Both the position numbers and the translations under genes were made by a program. From the NCBI RefSeq assembly GCF_901709675.1, contig NC_051101.1:7336501-7400500 (forward strand): DNA of 64,000 bases. The letters run 5' to 3'. The notes beneath the pieces are model-generated. The model saw only the letters and a list, made by a program, of their open reading frames with translations. It ran no database searches and had not been told where the DNA came from. Origin of the DNA: Syngnathus acus (taxonomy: Eukaryota > Chordata > Actinopteri > Syngnathiformes > Syngnathidae). Positions 1-11,875 of this stretch are shown piece by piece. Position 1 is the stretch's first letter. The number at the start of each line of letters is the position of its first letter.

Positions 1-3000
1 ATTTGATTTCTGATTTATTTCTGTGCTTTGGGTCGTTGTGCTGTTGCATGACCCATTCTGTAAATTGTATTGAAACATGGGAATTAATTTCCATTTTGAT
101 GTTAGTGTAGAAAGAATGTTAGTCCTCCTTGTTAAATGGAAAGAAGTGGATAGTCTTCTTTTCTGCTGGTGCATGTTAGCATATCACCATTTATCACTTG
201 AGGCTATTCTACAAAGGTCAGACAGTGTCGGTTTGGTGTCCTTCTCAATTGCACTCTGTCTCGATAACTTTCTTGTTACCACGCCTCTCTTCTCTCGAAA
301 CCATTAGTACAGGTACATTATGTAGCTGCTTTGTTTGTGTCGCAAAATGTCGTCGGTTCTACAATTCCATGAGCAGCTTTGCCCATTTTGTTTCTCCCCT
401 GGTGTCAGAAGAGCTCACAAGTTCCTGGTGCTCACATGTGCTGCATGATTGATCCTCTTGAGCGTAATGGGGTTTTGGAGCCAGGTCTGCTCATTGATGG
501 GAGAGCTGCTGCCGCTGATTGCGCATAATTAACAGAAACTTTGCTGCTTTGCCAACTGTTTTGTAATCCGGCATCACTAATCATTTTGCCAGCATTCGCA
601 CCGCTGCATCTACAATGTCATCTACAGTTTTGCTTAAGACCCTTGCCAAGGCTTCACGTCTGCTTGCCCACTGGCCTCCGCTTTTGCCAATTTTCTAATC
701 AATTGTGACAATGGAATTATTTGTATATTTTTCTGTTTATTTATTTTCATTAATATCGCCTTGTATTTTGTGTTCGTATATTGAAACTGGATCGGAAACA
801 ATTCTTTCATTGAAAGACGTGTAATTCAATGTTGGCATCGCTGTAATCTAATCTCGAGAGTCATTGTTTTCATACCCAAAAGGGGATCTCAGCACAGGGC
901 GCCTTTCAAGCTCAGGCAGCACACACCCAGCCCCACCGGCGGGAATTCACCGGTTTTTATGTTCAGTAACACACACTGCTACTTGCAGCCATTGATTTAA
1001 AAGATGAATACATTTGGACAACAATCCTTTTTATACACTCGGAGCCTATCCCAGCTGACTTCGGGTGAGAGGTAGGGTACACCCTGGACTGGTGTCCAGC
1101 CATCATAGGGCACATACAGACAAACATTTCCATTCAGAGTCAGATGTATGGACAATTTGCAGTCTTCCATAATTTTAATGCACGTTTGTGATTGGTGAGG
1201 ATAAGCGGTTTTGAGAATGGATGGATGGATAATGTTAATTCTATCAACTTTTGTGTGTGTGCATTTACATGATACATTTTTACTTAGGATGTATGTTGAT
1301 CTGCTCATGAAAATATCTTTGAAAATTGATAGTGACTCCATTCTTCAGTCAGTGTTCAAGAACTTCACCGACTGCACAAAAGAAAACAGTCCTGGACAAT
1401 GCTGACACCCAGTGGAAAGTAAGGCATGCAGTGACAGATGCGCTCACACATTTACGAGATGCTGTTTGGGTTTTATTTCTTTTTTGTTGTAAAGGCTCAA
1501 TGAGAAAAGAAAAAAAAATCATTTCAGTGCTCACAAGCGGACTGCAATTCTTACTCCAAGTGCCAATTTCTTCTTTTTCTGCTCCCCACCTGCGACCCAC
1601 CGGTACCCAGCACTGCATCCCGTGACCTTGGGGTTAATTTTCTGCTTTTCCACACTTTGACTCACATAAATGTTTTCCATTTGTGGAGAACCTTGGTAGA
1701 ATGACAGACAGTAAACCGCTTGGAAATGGCCTTTTAACCATTTCCAGACTGATGTCTAGCAACAATTCTCTTTCAGCGATCTTAATGATGTCGGATGTCT
1801 CCAATTAATTTCATTAAACACAACTAAAAGTGCTGCACTAGCGAAGTGCAAAGATTTACCCTTTAGTGAGTGAACTCAGTTATAATGATACTCTGTTGAG
1901 TGGTTTTACAGATGTGGTTGTTACCTAAGCCAAGTTACGGAGCAAGATTCTTTTTCCTTTAGTGTTTTTAAGAATTCAAAGACTTTCTTCTAAAAGTGAT
2001 TGTTATTAATATCCCATTACAGCAAAACGTTATGTTGATGACCTTTAAAATAATACAGCAATATCATTCATTTGCAATATCAGTGGTGTCCCTGAAAATA
2101 TCTGAAACTACTGTACTGTGAATGGAGACATCAAAACGTTTGAGTGTATTTTTCAGCATTGGTCCACTAGGTGGTGGGAAAAGCTATTTGCTATTTGAAA
2201 TAGCTGGAAATACAGTAGAGTAATATTTAATCTTTTCAAGGAATTAAACGTCCCCAAATCATAGACCCTATTATGCTGAGAAAAAAAATAATGGTGGTTG
2301 GATGTTGACAATTGACTTTCCAACCAGAGAAGGCTACAATAATATTGTTAACATCAACTTCATATTTACAAGTTCGAGTGTGAATGCTTGTTCGATAGTG
2401 ACACATCACAAATAATCTGATCATCCTTCTTCCCAGTTGATGTTTAAAGAATTAACAACAAAAGTGTGATTTGCTTTTTATATGAACTCTTTATGTGTTT
2501 TTGCAATGCCAACACAAACAGGGTCATGGCAAAAAGAAAAAATACGATTATGTCCACAGAAGTGGAAATGAAGGTTATTGTGTCACTGTCCTGGTATTAC
2601 TATATTTTGCTATATATTTTCCCACTGCTGATTCCCTCTTGTTGTTAATCTTTTTTTTTCCACCTAGATTGAAACTCCAAATCAAATTATTGGAGTAGAA
2701 ATTGCCACAAAATGTCACTCAATAGCACTTGACGCAACTATTGAGTGGGGTGTGGGTTGTATTGAGGACCCCATGTTGGTTGTCCTGGTTACATTCTATT
2801 TTGTAGCTGTGGAAAAGCACCAAGTGTTCTTCTTTGGCCTCTCAGCAAAGTCATCTTGTTCATTGAAGGATGCTGTGATTCAACACAGTGCAATCAACAT
2901 GAAGTCCTCCTCAGCATAACTGTTGGTCCCTTTGTTTGATGATAGGCTGACCGAAATTACTGTAGCCTATTTCTATTAAATTAAAAGGTGGAAAGATGGA

Positions 3001-4080
3001 CAGGAATAATCTTGAAGATGTTGAGCAGCTAAAAAGTCTTTACTTTCCTGGTAGCCTTTTTATGACCGGTAAATATGTCTCAGCGAAGAGCCCAGAAATG
3101 CCACACGAGCTCTCATTTGGCTGGCTGGGAGAACAACGATGCACTTTTGGATGTGCAGGAACTGTTTGGTCGAGATACTTTGCTTTTATTCGCCAATAAT
3201 TACATTGAACATCAAGTGTCATATTGTCCCAGAACAAGAAAAAAAGTGTTCTATCCAGATGTGTAGGGAGGAAAATCACTGGCGTGGCTTTCACACTATG
3301 CATCCTCGTCCATTTCGAAGTCCATACAATGGGTTTTATTCAATATTCCTTATTACAGAATTCTTACATGTTCCCTCAAGCTCCTCAAAATCTGGAACAC
3401 CACTTTCTGTTCCTTTAGATTACCACTAACCCCTGTCAGGGGAAGAAAAAAAAACAGGGTCAGACCCAGCGAGAGTATCCCTGCAACAGAGTCCTGCCAT
3501 ATGCTCAGAGAACATGAAATACATAAAGTGGGTTCTCTGCCCTCCTTTTTTGCTCCAGATATATGACCCCACCCAATTTTCCCCTACAAAAAAAAAAGTA
3601 ATCTTCATCAGGTACACAAAGAACATCTTTTATTTAGTCAACACCATTGCATGGTTATTCACACCCCAAAAATCTAAACAAAGGGATAGAAGAACAATAT
3701 GCTGCACAATATTTGTTCACCTATGTTTTGTAGCTGTATGTTATTGGCAGACTGTCAAATAACGAATTATTTAAAAAAAAAAAGCAAAAATTATGAAAGG
3801 CACTATTTTGGTGCGTAATCTGCACAAAGTAAAATATTTTACCTTGCTCAAATATATTTGCCTTTTTTTTTTTTTCTTGTTGCCAATGAGAGGTTCATCA
3901 CATCTGTAGTAAGTACATCATGACTCTCTTTCATTGTTTTACTTTGTAATATTTAATCATATTCCGGTTTTGCTGTTGCCAAACTCTGCCGTATTGACAC
4001 CGACAGGTGTCGACTGTGAGTTTATCTGCCTTTTAGAAGACTATTCTTCTCGCTGCGGGAATCTTGGCGTTGACGGTGGA
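1..4080. other. Intergenic DNA upstream of popdc3
   Basis: No reading frame here has splice-bounded, family-like coding sequence. The open frames are short, overlap on both strands and lack recognisable domains. The stretch is AT-rich with homopolymer runs and holds one recognisable repeat, a retroposon tail at about 1036-1232. In human, PREP lies beyond POPDC3 on this side. I see no prolyl-oligopeptidase exon here, so that gene, if linked, lies outside the window. Confidence 0.6.
1036..1232 (+). repeat. Retroposon 3' tail with (GGAT)n end
   Basis: The segment carries the phrases 'gagcctatcccagctgac', 'ggtagggtacaccctggac' and 'ggataagcggttttgag', and ends in GGATGGATGGAT. This arrangement is widespread in teleost genomes as the 3' end of a LINE or its dependent SINE. 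A related, shorter copy lies at 27994-28083 and a tail-only copy near 62725. The family name (for example Rex3/RTE-like) is inferred from the GATG-type tail only. Confidence 0.65.
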
Positions 4081-4089
4081 ATGTTTTGA

Positions 4090-4095
4090 CAGCTG
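4090..4095. promoter_or_regulatory. E-box CAGCTG next to the popdc3 start
   Basis: CAGCTG sits about 19 bases upstream of the popdc3 ATG, inside the 10-base palindrome GACAGCTGTC (4088-4097). CAGCTG is the preferred core of myogenic bHLH factors and POPDC genes are expressed in muscle, so a regulatory role is plausible. A six-base core is expected often by chance, and the transcription start is unknown. Confidence 0.25.
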
Positions 4096-4113
4096 TCATC
4101 ACTTTTGTTGAAC

Positions 4114-6217
4114 ATGAAGCCTCTGGATTTTGAAGCCACCAACTTAACGGTGCAGCCCCCAGAGATCATATGTGAGAAATGGAGAGAGGGTTCCGAGAGT
4201 TCGGTGTTCCACCTCGCCAACATCTTCCTTTTCCTCGGCTTCATGGGTGGCAGTGGTATTTACGGAACCTTCTTTGTGTTCACCTTCTTGACTCTGGGCT
4301 TCTTCTGCACCACTCTCTGGGCTTGGACGGATTCGTGCAGCGCCGACGCGTTCCTGTGGTGTTTAGCGCTCTTCGCTGTGTGTTTGGGTCAGGTTCTGCA
4401 CGCTGCCTACAGAATCAAAAGCATCTCATTCAATAGAGACTTTCAGGAGCTTTACACCTGCGTGTTCAAGAAGATCGGAGTGTCACTCTCACAATTTGGG
4501 GAGATCCTTTCTTGTTCTGATGGAGAGCTCCACACCATAGAGAAGGACCACTTCTTTGCCGTAGAAGGGAAGACTGCCATCGATAAACTATCAGTGCTCA
4601 TGTCCGGCAGGTGATATTGTAACTTTTAACATATATAATAAATCTGCTTGTTTGAAAACTATTCATTTCCAAGCAATTTATGTTAATGCACACTTTTGTG
4701 TTTTGGTCATGTCATGGATAAAATTAGGGTTTTGATTTCATAATGAGGATAACATCCTTTTTAAATTAATTTATTTACTTTTTCAGTATGTGTACCTCAT
4801 CATACATAAAAAGATTCCAAAATACTGTAAGCACAATAACAGGTAACAGTAATTAGAATGATGTGGACTAGAATTAGGTCAGCTATGGTGCTTTTATTGA
4901 CATTAGAACAAAACGTGATATTTAGACGACAGATGGAAATGATCTTTCCGCTAAATCTGGTGGAAGCATCATTTCAAGACTTTTGAAATTAAGAATACGT
5001 ATGCATTGCAGATAAAAAGAATCTGCAATACCGGTGAGCGGTCCCGAGTGTACACACACCTCTTGCTAAAGTCATCTAGTTCAACTATAAACCCAATGAA
5101 GATTAATAAAGAATATACATGCATCATTTTATTGAGGTTGAAAAAACAATACATTCCGATTGGATTTTTAAAGAACCTTTTTAAGAACAAATTCAACAAA
5201 GTCGCGCTTGTAATGTCATTAAATGCATGCTTTCATTTTTCCTCCATGTTTTTACCGGGCAAACAGTTCATGTTTCTAGTCACGTTTAAATAGCTTATAG
5301 TGGTCAACTTGACATTAAGAATAAGACATAAAAGAATGATGGCAAATGATTGCCATTGGAATTGTAGTGATTCACAGACCAATAGTTTTTCATGCAGTTA
5401 ATGTGGGGTTGATTCCTTTTGAGTTTTGAGTTTGAGTTTGAGTTTTGAGTTTCAAAATTGTTTTGCTATAGACTGCTGATAAGTCCAGGCTGGGTATTAG
5501 TCTCACTCTCACCCTTCAGCTAGGATCGATTCCTGTTTTGAAAGATTATAATAATAATAATATCTAGGCTACAAAAAGGCTCTGTGATTACTTGTGTCTG
5601 AGATTTGGCAGAAAGGTTGTCTAGAAAATATGCGTTTATCTGATGTCATTATTTTGTCCTACAGAATCCGAGTGACTGTTAACGGCGAGTTTCTGCACTA
5701 CATCTACCCATTCCAGTTTCTGGATTCACCAGAATGGGATTCTCTCAAACCATCAGAAGAGGGTGTATTCCAGGTCATCTTCTATTCATAATATACACAT
5801 TTAGTAAAATAATAAAATGTGGTTAAGTCAGAATATTGACTGGTTCGCACCAGTTCTGTTTCTGTTTCTTCTGAAAGTTTCTGTTCTTTCCAATTTAAAT
5901 ACTTTGCAATCAGTCAGTGTGTATTTTTCTGTTTTTAGGTCACCCTATCAGCTGATAACTCATGCTCATATGTGGCATGGAGGAGGAAGAAACTCTATCT
6001 TCTTTTTGCTAAACACCGCTACATAGCGAGAATCTTTGCCCTGGTTGTGCGGAATGACATTGCAGAGAAGCTGTACTCCCTTAACGACAGCGCTTTCAAC
6101 TGCTCTGGATATCGCTATGATCTCCGCTTACCAAGTTACTGTCACATGCCAGGGACTGAATTAGAAAAGGCAAATGTCCCAAGGAAAGTCCCAGTGCAGG
6201 TTGAAATGTCTGCTTGA
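4114..6217 (+). CDS. popdc3: Popeye domain-containing protein 3 (three coding exons)
   Basis: Coding exons are 4114-4610, 5665-5773 and 5939-6217, joined at GT-AG sites in phase (885 bases, 294 residues; human POPDC3 is 291). The start is the ATG at 4114; an upstream ATG at 4081 runs straight into a stop. The short extracellular N-terminus has an N-glycosylation sequon (N10-L-T). Three membrane segments follow at about residues 31-50, 51-71 and 79-99. The cytoplasmic Popeye domain then begins, with the family cAMP-binding signatures D186-S-P-E189 and F201-Q-V-T204. Family members bind cAMP and affect membrane trafficking and ion-channel activity in heart and skeletal muscle. The C-terminal tail after the YDLRLP stretch is short, as in POPDC3. 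POPDC2 is less likely because residues such as FMGGSG, FLDSPEWDSL and WRRKKLYLLFA match POPDC3. Confidence 0.96.
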
Positions 6218-7400
6218 CCACACAAACACGAGTGAAGAGCTCACGCTTTCCTCAGTGGAATAATAGAAAGAGGTCATTTGCTTGTTTGGCTTCATTTTCA
6301 TCCATCGTATTCATATTTACATTAAATCTAGAGAAATATCTATGAATGTAGAGTATAGGCAACATGTCTCATATCATGGGATCAAAATAGACTTATCTTA
6401 TAAATATGTAAGTGCAGATGTTAGAATGGGGCAAGGGTCGCTCATTTTTATGAGCAAGTGTACGTACGATCACAATTATTTTATTGCTGTGGTGAATATT
6501 ATTTTTTTACTAGAAGTCCCCAAATGGCCACAGTAAAGCTAATTAAGCTACAGTATGTAGAACGTCTTATTTATGATGCAATTGTAGTTGTGTTGTCATG
6601 CATGAGTATTTTTGGTAATTATTTTGTGTTTTATGTCAATTAATTCGGATAGTTACAGGTGAAACTTTTTGCTATTAAAGTAATGCTTACCTGTAATTGT
6701 GTAATTAGTTCCTTTGATCGTGGCGTTTCGGTTATTTGTTAGTGTTTCTGCGAAAATTATGCAATAAATGAAGTAATTAAATAATTAGTAATCCAAACTG
6801 CAAGTGGCTCTACTTGACTGCTTTTGTTCAATCTATTTCAATGTATTAAAGTAATGATTATTTTTTTGTCTTTCATTGAGAATCAATACTGTATAATGGA
6901 GTCAGCCGTATATAATGCAGCATAAAACATACGGTAAAAAAAAAATTGACATGCATGTCTATTCTTTCCAAATAATATAATGCATTTGCCTACCAAATAT
7001 ATTACACCATCCATCATCATGGAGTGATTTAATACAAACTCACTCAACACTATCATTTTTAACAGAAATAATGAATTTTAATTTGAATTCACCCTTTTAT
7101 AGAGAAAAATTTGAGCTGGCTCGCTCAGCTACTCTGATAAATAAATGTATTGAAAAAAAAAAGAAAAAAGTAACATCTCACCATTCTGGTCTGGAATATA
7201 AATAATTATAGTGTGGGATTTTAATCAAGGAAGAACAACCGGCTTTAAAATTGTTGTATTTTTAGCAAAGCATAAATGTGAATATTGATAGCAATAATAA
7301 AAATGGTTTATAATATTCTTTACAGTATATTGTGTCAGCATGCTAAATTAGTGTTATGAATTTTCTAATGTATTCTGGCCCCCCCTGTCGAAATTACTTG
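6218..7400. other. popdc3 3' UTR and popdc3-bves spacer
   Basis: The popdc3 3' UTR probably runs from 6218 to just past the AATAAA at 6763-6768. The rest, to about 7400, is AT-rich with A and T runs and no recognisable gene or transposon. Confidence 0.5.
6763..6768 (+). promoter_or_regulatory. Candidate popdc3 polyadenylation signal
   Basis: AATAAA lies about 550 bases after the popdc3 stop. Other A-rich candidates occur further on (near 7140), so the used site is not certain. Confidence 0.4.
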
Positions 7401-7515
7401 TCTCTGCAGATACGGTACTTGTCCATTTTAGTCTCTGCTTGTCAAGCCCGTGGAATGTGCGGCGTACATCATGCAGGCACCATGGAACCCCCCCACGCCC
7501 CCTCCGCCCCCACCT

Positions 7516-7546
<31 letters not shown>
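7516..7546. repeat. (CA)n microsatellite
   Basis: About 13 uninterrupted AC units, flanked by a C-rich stretch (7490-7580) that also holds GCGCGC. It lies just upstream of, or inside, the likely bves 5' UTR exon. Confidence 0.95.
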
Positions 7547-7559
7547 TTGCGCGCACGCC

Positions 7560-7704
7560 CCCGCCCCACTTCCCCCCTACCACTCTCCCATCAGAGTGTT
7601 CTGCAAAAGCTCTGCAGCTCACTCTTCGTTTGACGGAGTCTTTCAAAGAAGTCTTCCCTCCATCTTTGCTCCTCACAAATAACCCTTTGGCTACCGCTGA
7701 ACCG
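7560..7704 (+). other. Possible non-coding 5' exon of bves
   Basis: A C-rich segment ends at a strong donor, ACCG|GTGAGT, at 7704/7705, about 630 bases before the bves start codon. Acceptor-like CAG or AAG sequences lie shortly before 8339, for example at 8323 and 8330. Human BVES also has untranslated 5' exon sequence. The 5' end of this exon cannot be set from sequence alone. Confidence 0.35.
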
Positions 7705-8338
7705 GTGAGTAATGTTAGGGTTATATATTTTCTTGGCTCAAACTCAGAAAGTTGTATGTGTGACAAATTCCACAATGGAAACTGAGCATGTGTGCGTCTA
7801 TTTTTAAAAGCAGCCCCTCCAGTGCTGGCCACATCAGCCGGAGGGATCATGCAGAGCATCTGATAGAGACAACTCGGGAAATTAGGAATGATGTCCATCT
7901 TCGAGAACGATACAACACGTTCAATAAATATTTTCCTTCACTGACACTTCCTGCGATACTTTTCCTGCTTATGATAATTGAACTTTTTGAATAACTTGTC
8001 ACTATGCAGAAATGTTTTTTCAACTTCACCCTGCAATGTAATTGTACTGTTTTCTTTTTGTGGCACATGCTGTCAGTTCAGAAACACGATCAGCTCGCAG
8101 TACATTCTTAGCATAGAAGACGACAAACACATTTTTTGACAACAATTCATCCAGAACAAAACAACTATAATTGAAAAGCATACATTGGCAATGTTGCTTT
8201 CCCTGCATTCTTGACAAAGCACTCTCCTTCTCAAAGTTATTTGAAGAAAAGAATACACTGTGACAATGCCTAATGTGAATTTTTGACTTCCACTGGCGTA
8301 TACCTTTGCCCTCTACTCCAAGGTGACCCTGCAGCAGG

Positions 8339-11199
8339 ATGTCCTCTACCCCTGGGCCGTCTCCTCCCCTCCTCTTCACAACCCTACCCCCATTCCACTC
8401 AGCCACCCCTGTCTTCTCATCTGTGGAGCCCAACACTACCACTTGCCAGGAGTGGGAGCACGCCCACCATCTTCTCTTTCAGCTGGGCAACATGTCGCTG
8501 TTGCTGGGCCTGGTCATCCCCACCACGCTTGGTCTGCACATGATCCTCCTTCGCCTTCTTCTTGTGACAGGTCTGACCGGAGCGCCGCCTTCTGGTGGCA
8601 TTCACTTTTTAAACTAAAGCTGGAAGCTGCCATTGTTTTACCTTTTCAAGATCTTCATGTGAATGATGGTGCATGGAGTAAGGTTCCAACAAAGGAGAGA
8701 TCAAGAAAGAATATAACAGAAGATAGACAAATGTATTTACAACATGTTTATCTTTCCCTTGGAAGCAGACGAGAGACAGGAAGCGGCAAGATTCATGGGA
8801 AAAGTGGTTGTAAGGAGTCGTTTATTTATAAAGTCCACTCAAAGAGCCATGTCTCAGAAGAATTTAAAAAAAAAGAGGATAAAGTGAGAGAAAGAGAGCA
8901 GGGAAAAAAAACACATTATGGGCTAGCTGGATTTTATGGGCATTGTTTATTTTGTATAGATATTTTAGATTTAAAATGTATAACTTCCTTAAGCTGTTTG
9001 TGTTTCTCATTTTTTTTGCACCCTGGCAGGATGTGGATTCTTCATCGCCTGGGCAACTTTGTACAGGTGTAACATGGACGTGATGGTTTGGAACGTGGTT
9101 TTCCTGGTGGTCAACTTCATGCACTTGATGTTTCTCTTATACAAACGTAGACCGGTGAGTTATGCATTGTTGTTAACAAACCAAGTATGCCTTTATTTAT
9201 GATAAGATTTAGGCTGCAGGTTTTACATTGTCTGGAAAGGAGGTCACCTATCCTCCTGGGTTTGGTTCTGCCTTGTAGTAAATGTGATGCAAGTTTGATA
9301 CAATAGAAAGGTACCACTGGGGAATTTGGGGGAAGTGATGGACCAAGTGACAGAATCAGAGCAGGACTTAAGAATAAAATACGAGACGCCACCTCCTCAG
9401 CCGGTGTCCCTTTCTTAATTCTTGGAGGTGTGTTTTAAATAGATCAGCTGATATACGACATAAATGCACTTATCTTGTTATCTGGTTTTCTGCTCTCAGA
9501 TTAAGATCGACAGGGATCTGAGGTCTGTGTATAAGCGGATGTTTGAACCCCTACGTGTGAATGAGGCTCTATTTCGGAGACTCACGGGCCAATTCTGCAC
9601 CATCAAGATTCTAACGAAAGGAGAGGCCTATGCTGTGGAGGACAAGACCTCTGTGGATGAACGACTCAGCATTCTTCTCAAAGGGAAGTATGTAACGTTT
9701 TATGACTGACTTAATGGGATTTCTAACGCTACTTAAACAGTATTAAATAAAAACAAATATAGTTTGAACATGATTATGATGAAACAAAACAGTTTTGTTC
9801 CGGCTGTTTTGTTTTTAGTATTGATTCTGACTTCTAAATATCTGTGCAACAGGATGAAAGTGTCCTATCGAGGACATTTTCTTCACAACATCTATAGCAA
9901 TGCATTTATTGATTCACCAGAATTTCGATCCACCTTAATGCACAGAGGAGAAAAGTTCCAGGTATGACACATTTTTTTATTTAGATATGATGTGTTGCGT
10001 GTTATAAATATGTCAAAAGATGGTGACCTTATTAACTTATTTTCTGAAGTGTATTTATAAGGGCAACCTGTGCACCATTTTAATATTTAAACTGTGCATA
10101 GTGTTACAAAGCCTTACAGTATTATTTGTTATAACTTAATATGCAGTCAAATGTTTTTTCAGTGCTCTCTCATGTTTTTACATGGAAACTGCACTTATTA
10201 GGAATAAAACCTGTCTCATTTTTTGAAGAAAACACAAAATCTGACAGCCAATTAAGTCTCATTGTCTCCGTCTCAATTTTCTCTCTCTTCCCTTTTAATT
10301 AATATTGGATGAAAGATGTATGTATTGTTTAATTGTTTGACTACTAGGTAACCATTGTGGCAGAGGAAGACTGTAAATTACTGTGTTGGTTTCGAGAAAG
10401 ACTCACCTACTTCCTGGAGTCAGATACATTCCTGAATGAGGTGTTTAGGTACCTCATTGGTAAAGACATTACCAACAAGCTTTACTCTCTCAATGACCCC
10501 ACACTCAGTGACAAGGTCAGTGCAATAATATTCAACACCTCTAGTGATTGCATAGCCGATGACTAAATTTTTTTGTTGGTTTCCAGGCAGTAAAGAAGAT
10601 GGACTGCCAACCCAGTCTCTGCTCCCAGCTGTCAATGACGCATATGCGGAACAGCATGGCCAGCACCAGTGACAGTGATGATGTTCTTAATCAGATCCTA
10701 AGAGGGGGTTCGACTGGATCCTCTCTCCGTAAGTCACAGTGCGGTGTTCATGGGTCAGATGACGCCAATCCGCCCTTCAAAAGGCTTTGTACTGCTGAGG
10801 AGAGGATCTTACGTTCTCTATAATAAAGTCTTCTAATATTGTAATATGGAAACAGATTACTGGATTCCATCCTGAGAGCTTATTCAAGTTTAACAAAATC
10901 CACCATGTTCTAAGATCTAGAAGTGCAACCATTGTGGATATTAACCCACTAAAATGTGAATTATTGGGTTGGGTTTTCTTGTTTTAAAGTAGTTCTGAGA
11001 TGTCATATTGTTTATAATTTTGTTTTTTAATCAGATTGCTATTTTTTTGCGTTGTTCTCTCCATCTAGAAAAATCACCAGTTCTCAAGGGTTCTTCGAAA
11101 ATGAACCCAATTGAGGAAGGTATGGAGGATGACGTATTTGTTGATTCTCCCCTCTCCAAGTCCTGTCGTTTGTCCAGCACATCCACTGAGGAAGTGTAA
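8339..11199 (+). CDS. bves: Blood vessel epicardial substance / POPDC1 (seven coding exons)
   Basis: Coding exons are 8339-8570, 9030-9154, 9500-9687, 9853-9961, 10348-10515, 10587-10728 and 11069-11199 (1095 bases, 364 residues; human BVES is 360). All junctions are GT-AG and keep the frame. The N-terminus has sequon N32-T-T. Three membrane segments lie at about residues 44-64, 66-88 and 95-116 (the GLVIPTTL and IAWATLYRC blocks match BVES). The Popeye domain carries D202-S-P-E205 and F217-Q-V-T220, followed by the BVES-type ERLTYFLES and [15 protein letters not shown] blocks. The serine-rich tail keeps RNS-A-S-SDSDD and an acidic [10 protein letters not shown] motif typical of POPDC1. The protein is a cAMP-binding membrane protein of striated muscle and epithelial junctions. 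It lies 2.1 kb downstream of its paralogue popdc3 on the same strand. The least certain part is the poorly conserved proline-rich first 28 residues, and so the exact start. Confidence 0.96.
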
Positions 11200-11209
11200 C
11201 CTTGGAGAA

Positions 11210-11248
11210 ACACACACACACACACACACGCACACACGCGCACGCACA
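11210..11248. repeat. (CA)n microsatellite in the bves 3' UTR
   Basis: CA units with CG interruptions begin about 11 bases after the bves stop codon. A GGATGGACGGAC-type stretch follows. Confidence 0.9.
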
Positions 11249-11351
11249 TGGATGGACGGACGAGCGGGTGGGTGAATGGACAGAGGGACAGGCAGTTGTT
11301 AAATTTTTGTCACATTTGTAAACCAATTTTAAATTTTCACATATAAAGTGA

Positions 11352-11357
11352 AATAAA
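11352..11357 (+). promoter_or_regulatory. Candidate bves polyadenylation signal
   Basis: AATAAA lies about 150 bases after the bves stop, with GT-rich sequence (TTTGTTGACC, GTTTGTGTC) 20-45 bases further on. It is well placed to end bves before the hace1 promoter. Confidence 0.55.
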
Positions 11358-11608
11358 ATGAAAATGATTCTGATGAAATGTTTGTTGACCAGGTTTGTGT
11401 CACTGTGTGAAATGCAGGACAACTTCATTTTACAGGCACCATGATTCTCCACTTCTGGAATTGCTTGGGTTTTTACAGTTTACAGTAGTTTCCTATTTAA
11501 AACTCTTTTTTTTTTTTTCAAAAGCGACAAATCAATGTTTCAAAGTAATTGAATCATTGGTTTCATTGATGCTCATGCTGATCTCTGTTTAATGTTGTGA
11601 TGATGGCG

Positions 11609-11643
<35 letters not shown>

Positions 11644-11689
11644 TATTATTAATAATAATAATAATAATAATAATAGTAATAATAATAAT
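11609..11689. repeat. (TAA)n microsatellite with a central inversion
   Basis: About 80 bases of AAT/TAA triplets interrupted by AATTATTATTAATAAT, so the array can fold on itself. It abuts the 5' side of a tRNA-like SINE fragment, which suggests a retroposon-linked A-rich or TAA tail. Confidence 0.95.
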
Positions 11690-11768
11690 GGGGCGGCTCG
11701 GTGGAGCACCATTTAGCACGTCCGCCTCACAGTTAAGAGGGTGCGGGTTCGATTCCTCCTCCGCCCCC
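11690..11768 (+). mobile_element. tRNA-derived SINE fragment between bves and hace1
   Basis: The segment begins GGGGCGGCTCGGTGGAGCA, has CGTCCGCCTCACAGTTAAG, and has a good B-box-like GGTTCGATTCC at about 11748-11758. This is the head of a common teleost tRNA-related SINE. It is not a functional tRNA gene: the acceptor stem and anticodon arm do not pair properly. It sits about 40 bases before the putative hace1 promoter motifs. Confidence 0.7.
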
Positions 11769-11799
11769 CCACCATGTGAGAAGCTGAACTGAGAAACAA

Positions 11800-11875
11800 T
11801 AAAAGACTACATTACCCAGGGAACACTACGATGTCAAACGTCATCATAACAGGAAGTATGGAAGTGTGCAATAAA
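11800..11875 (+). promoter_or_regulatory. Putative hace1 TATA-less promoter
   Basis: Three housekeeping-type motifs lie within 55 bases. ACTACATTACCCAG at 11806-11819 resembles the ZNF143/SBS motif (ACTACAATTCCCAG). ACGTCAT at 11838-11844 is a CRE/ATF half-like site. ACAGGAAGT at 11849-11857 is an ETS/GABP-type site. They lie about 215-265 bases upstream of the hace1 ATG with no TATA box at a suitable spacing. Each motif was seen by eye; the promoter role is inferred. Confidence 0.5.

Noticed and set aside
4105-4113. TTG-initiated nine-base extension of popdc3
   Set aside because: It would require a non-ATG start. The ATG at 4114 is the first suitable one and gives a protein of the usual POPDC3 length.
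7354-7898. Several open frames on both strands near the CA repeat before bves
   Set aside because: They depend on the low-complexity (CA)n and C-rich tract, giving His-Thr or Val-Cys repeats. No family resemblance.
8323-9072. A 249-codon open frame on the plus strand across bves exon 1, intron 1 and part of exon 2
   Set aside because: It is out of frame with the bves exons (whose frame starts at 8339), runs through an intron with canonical splice sites and resembles no protein family.
11731-11768. Possible tRNA gene because of a good B box
   Set aside because: No cloverleaf can be completed; the sequence matches the tRNA-like head of a fish SINE.
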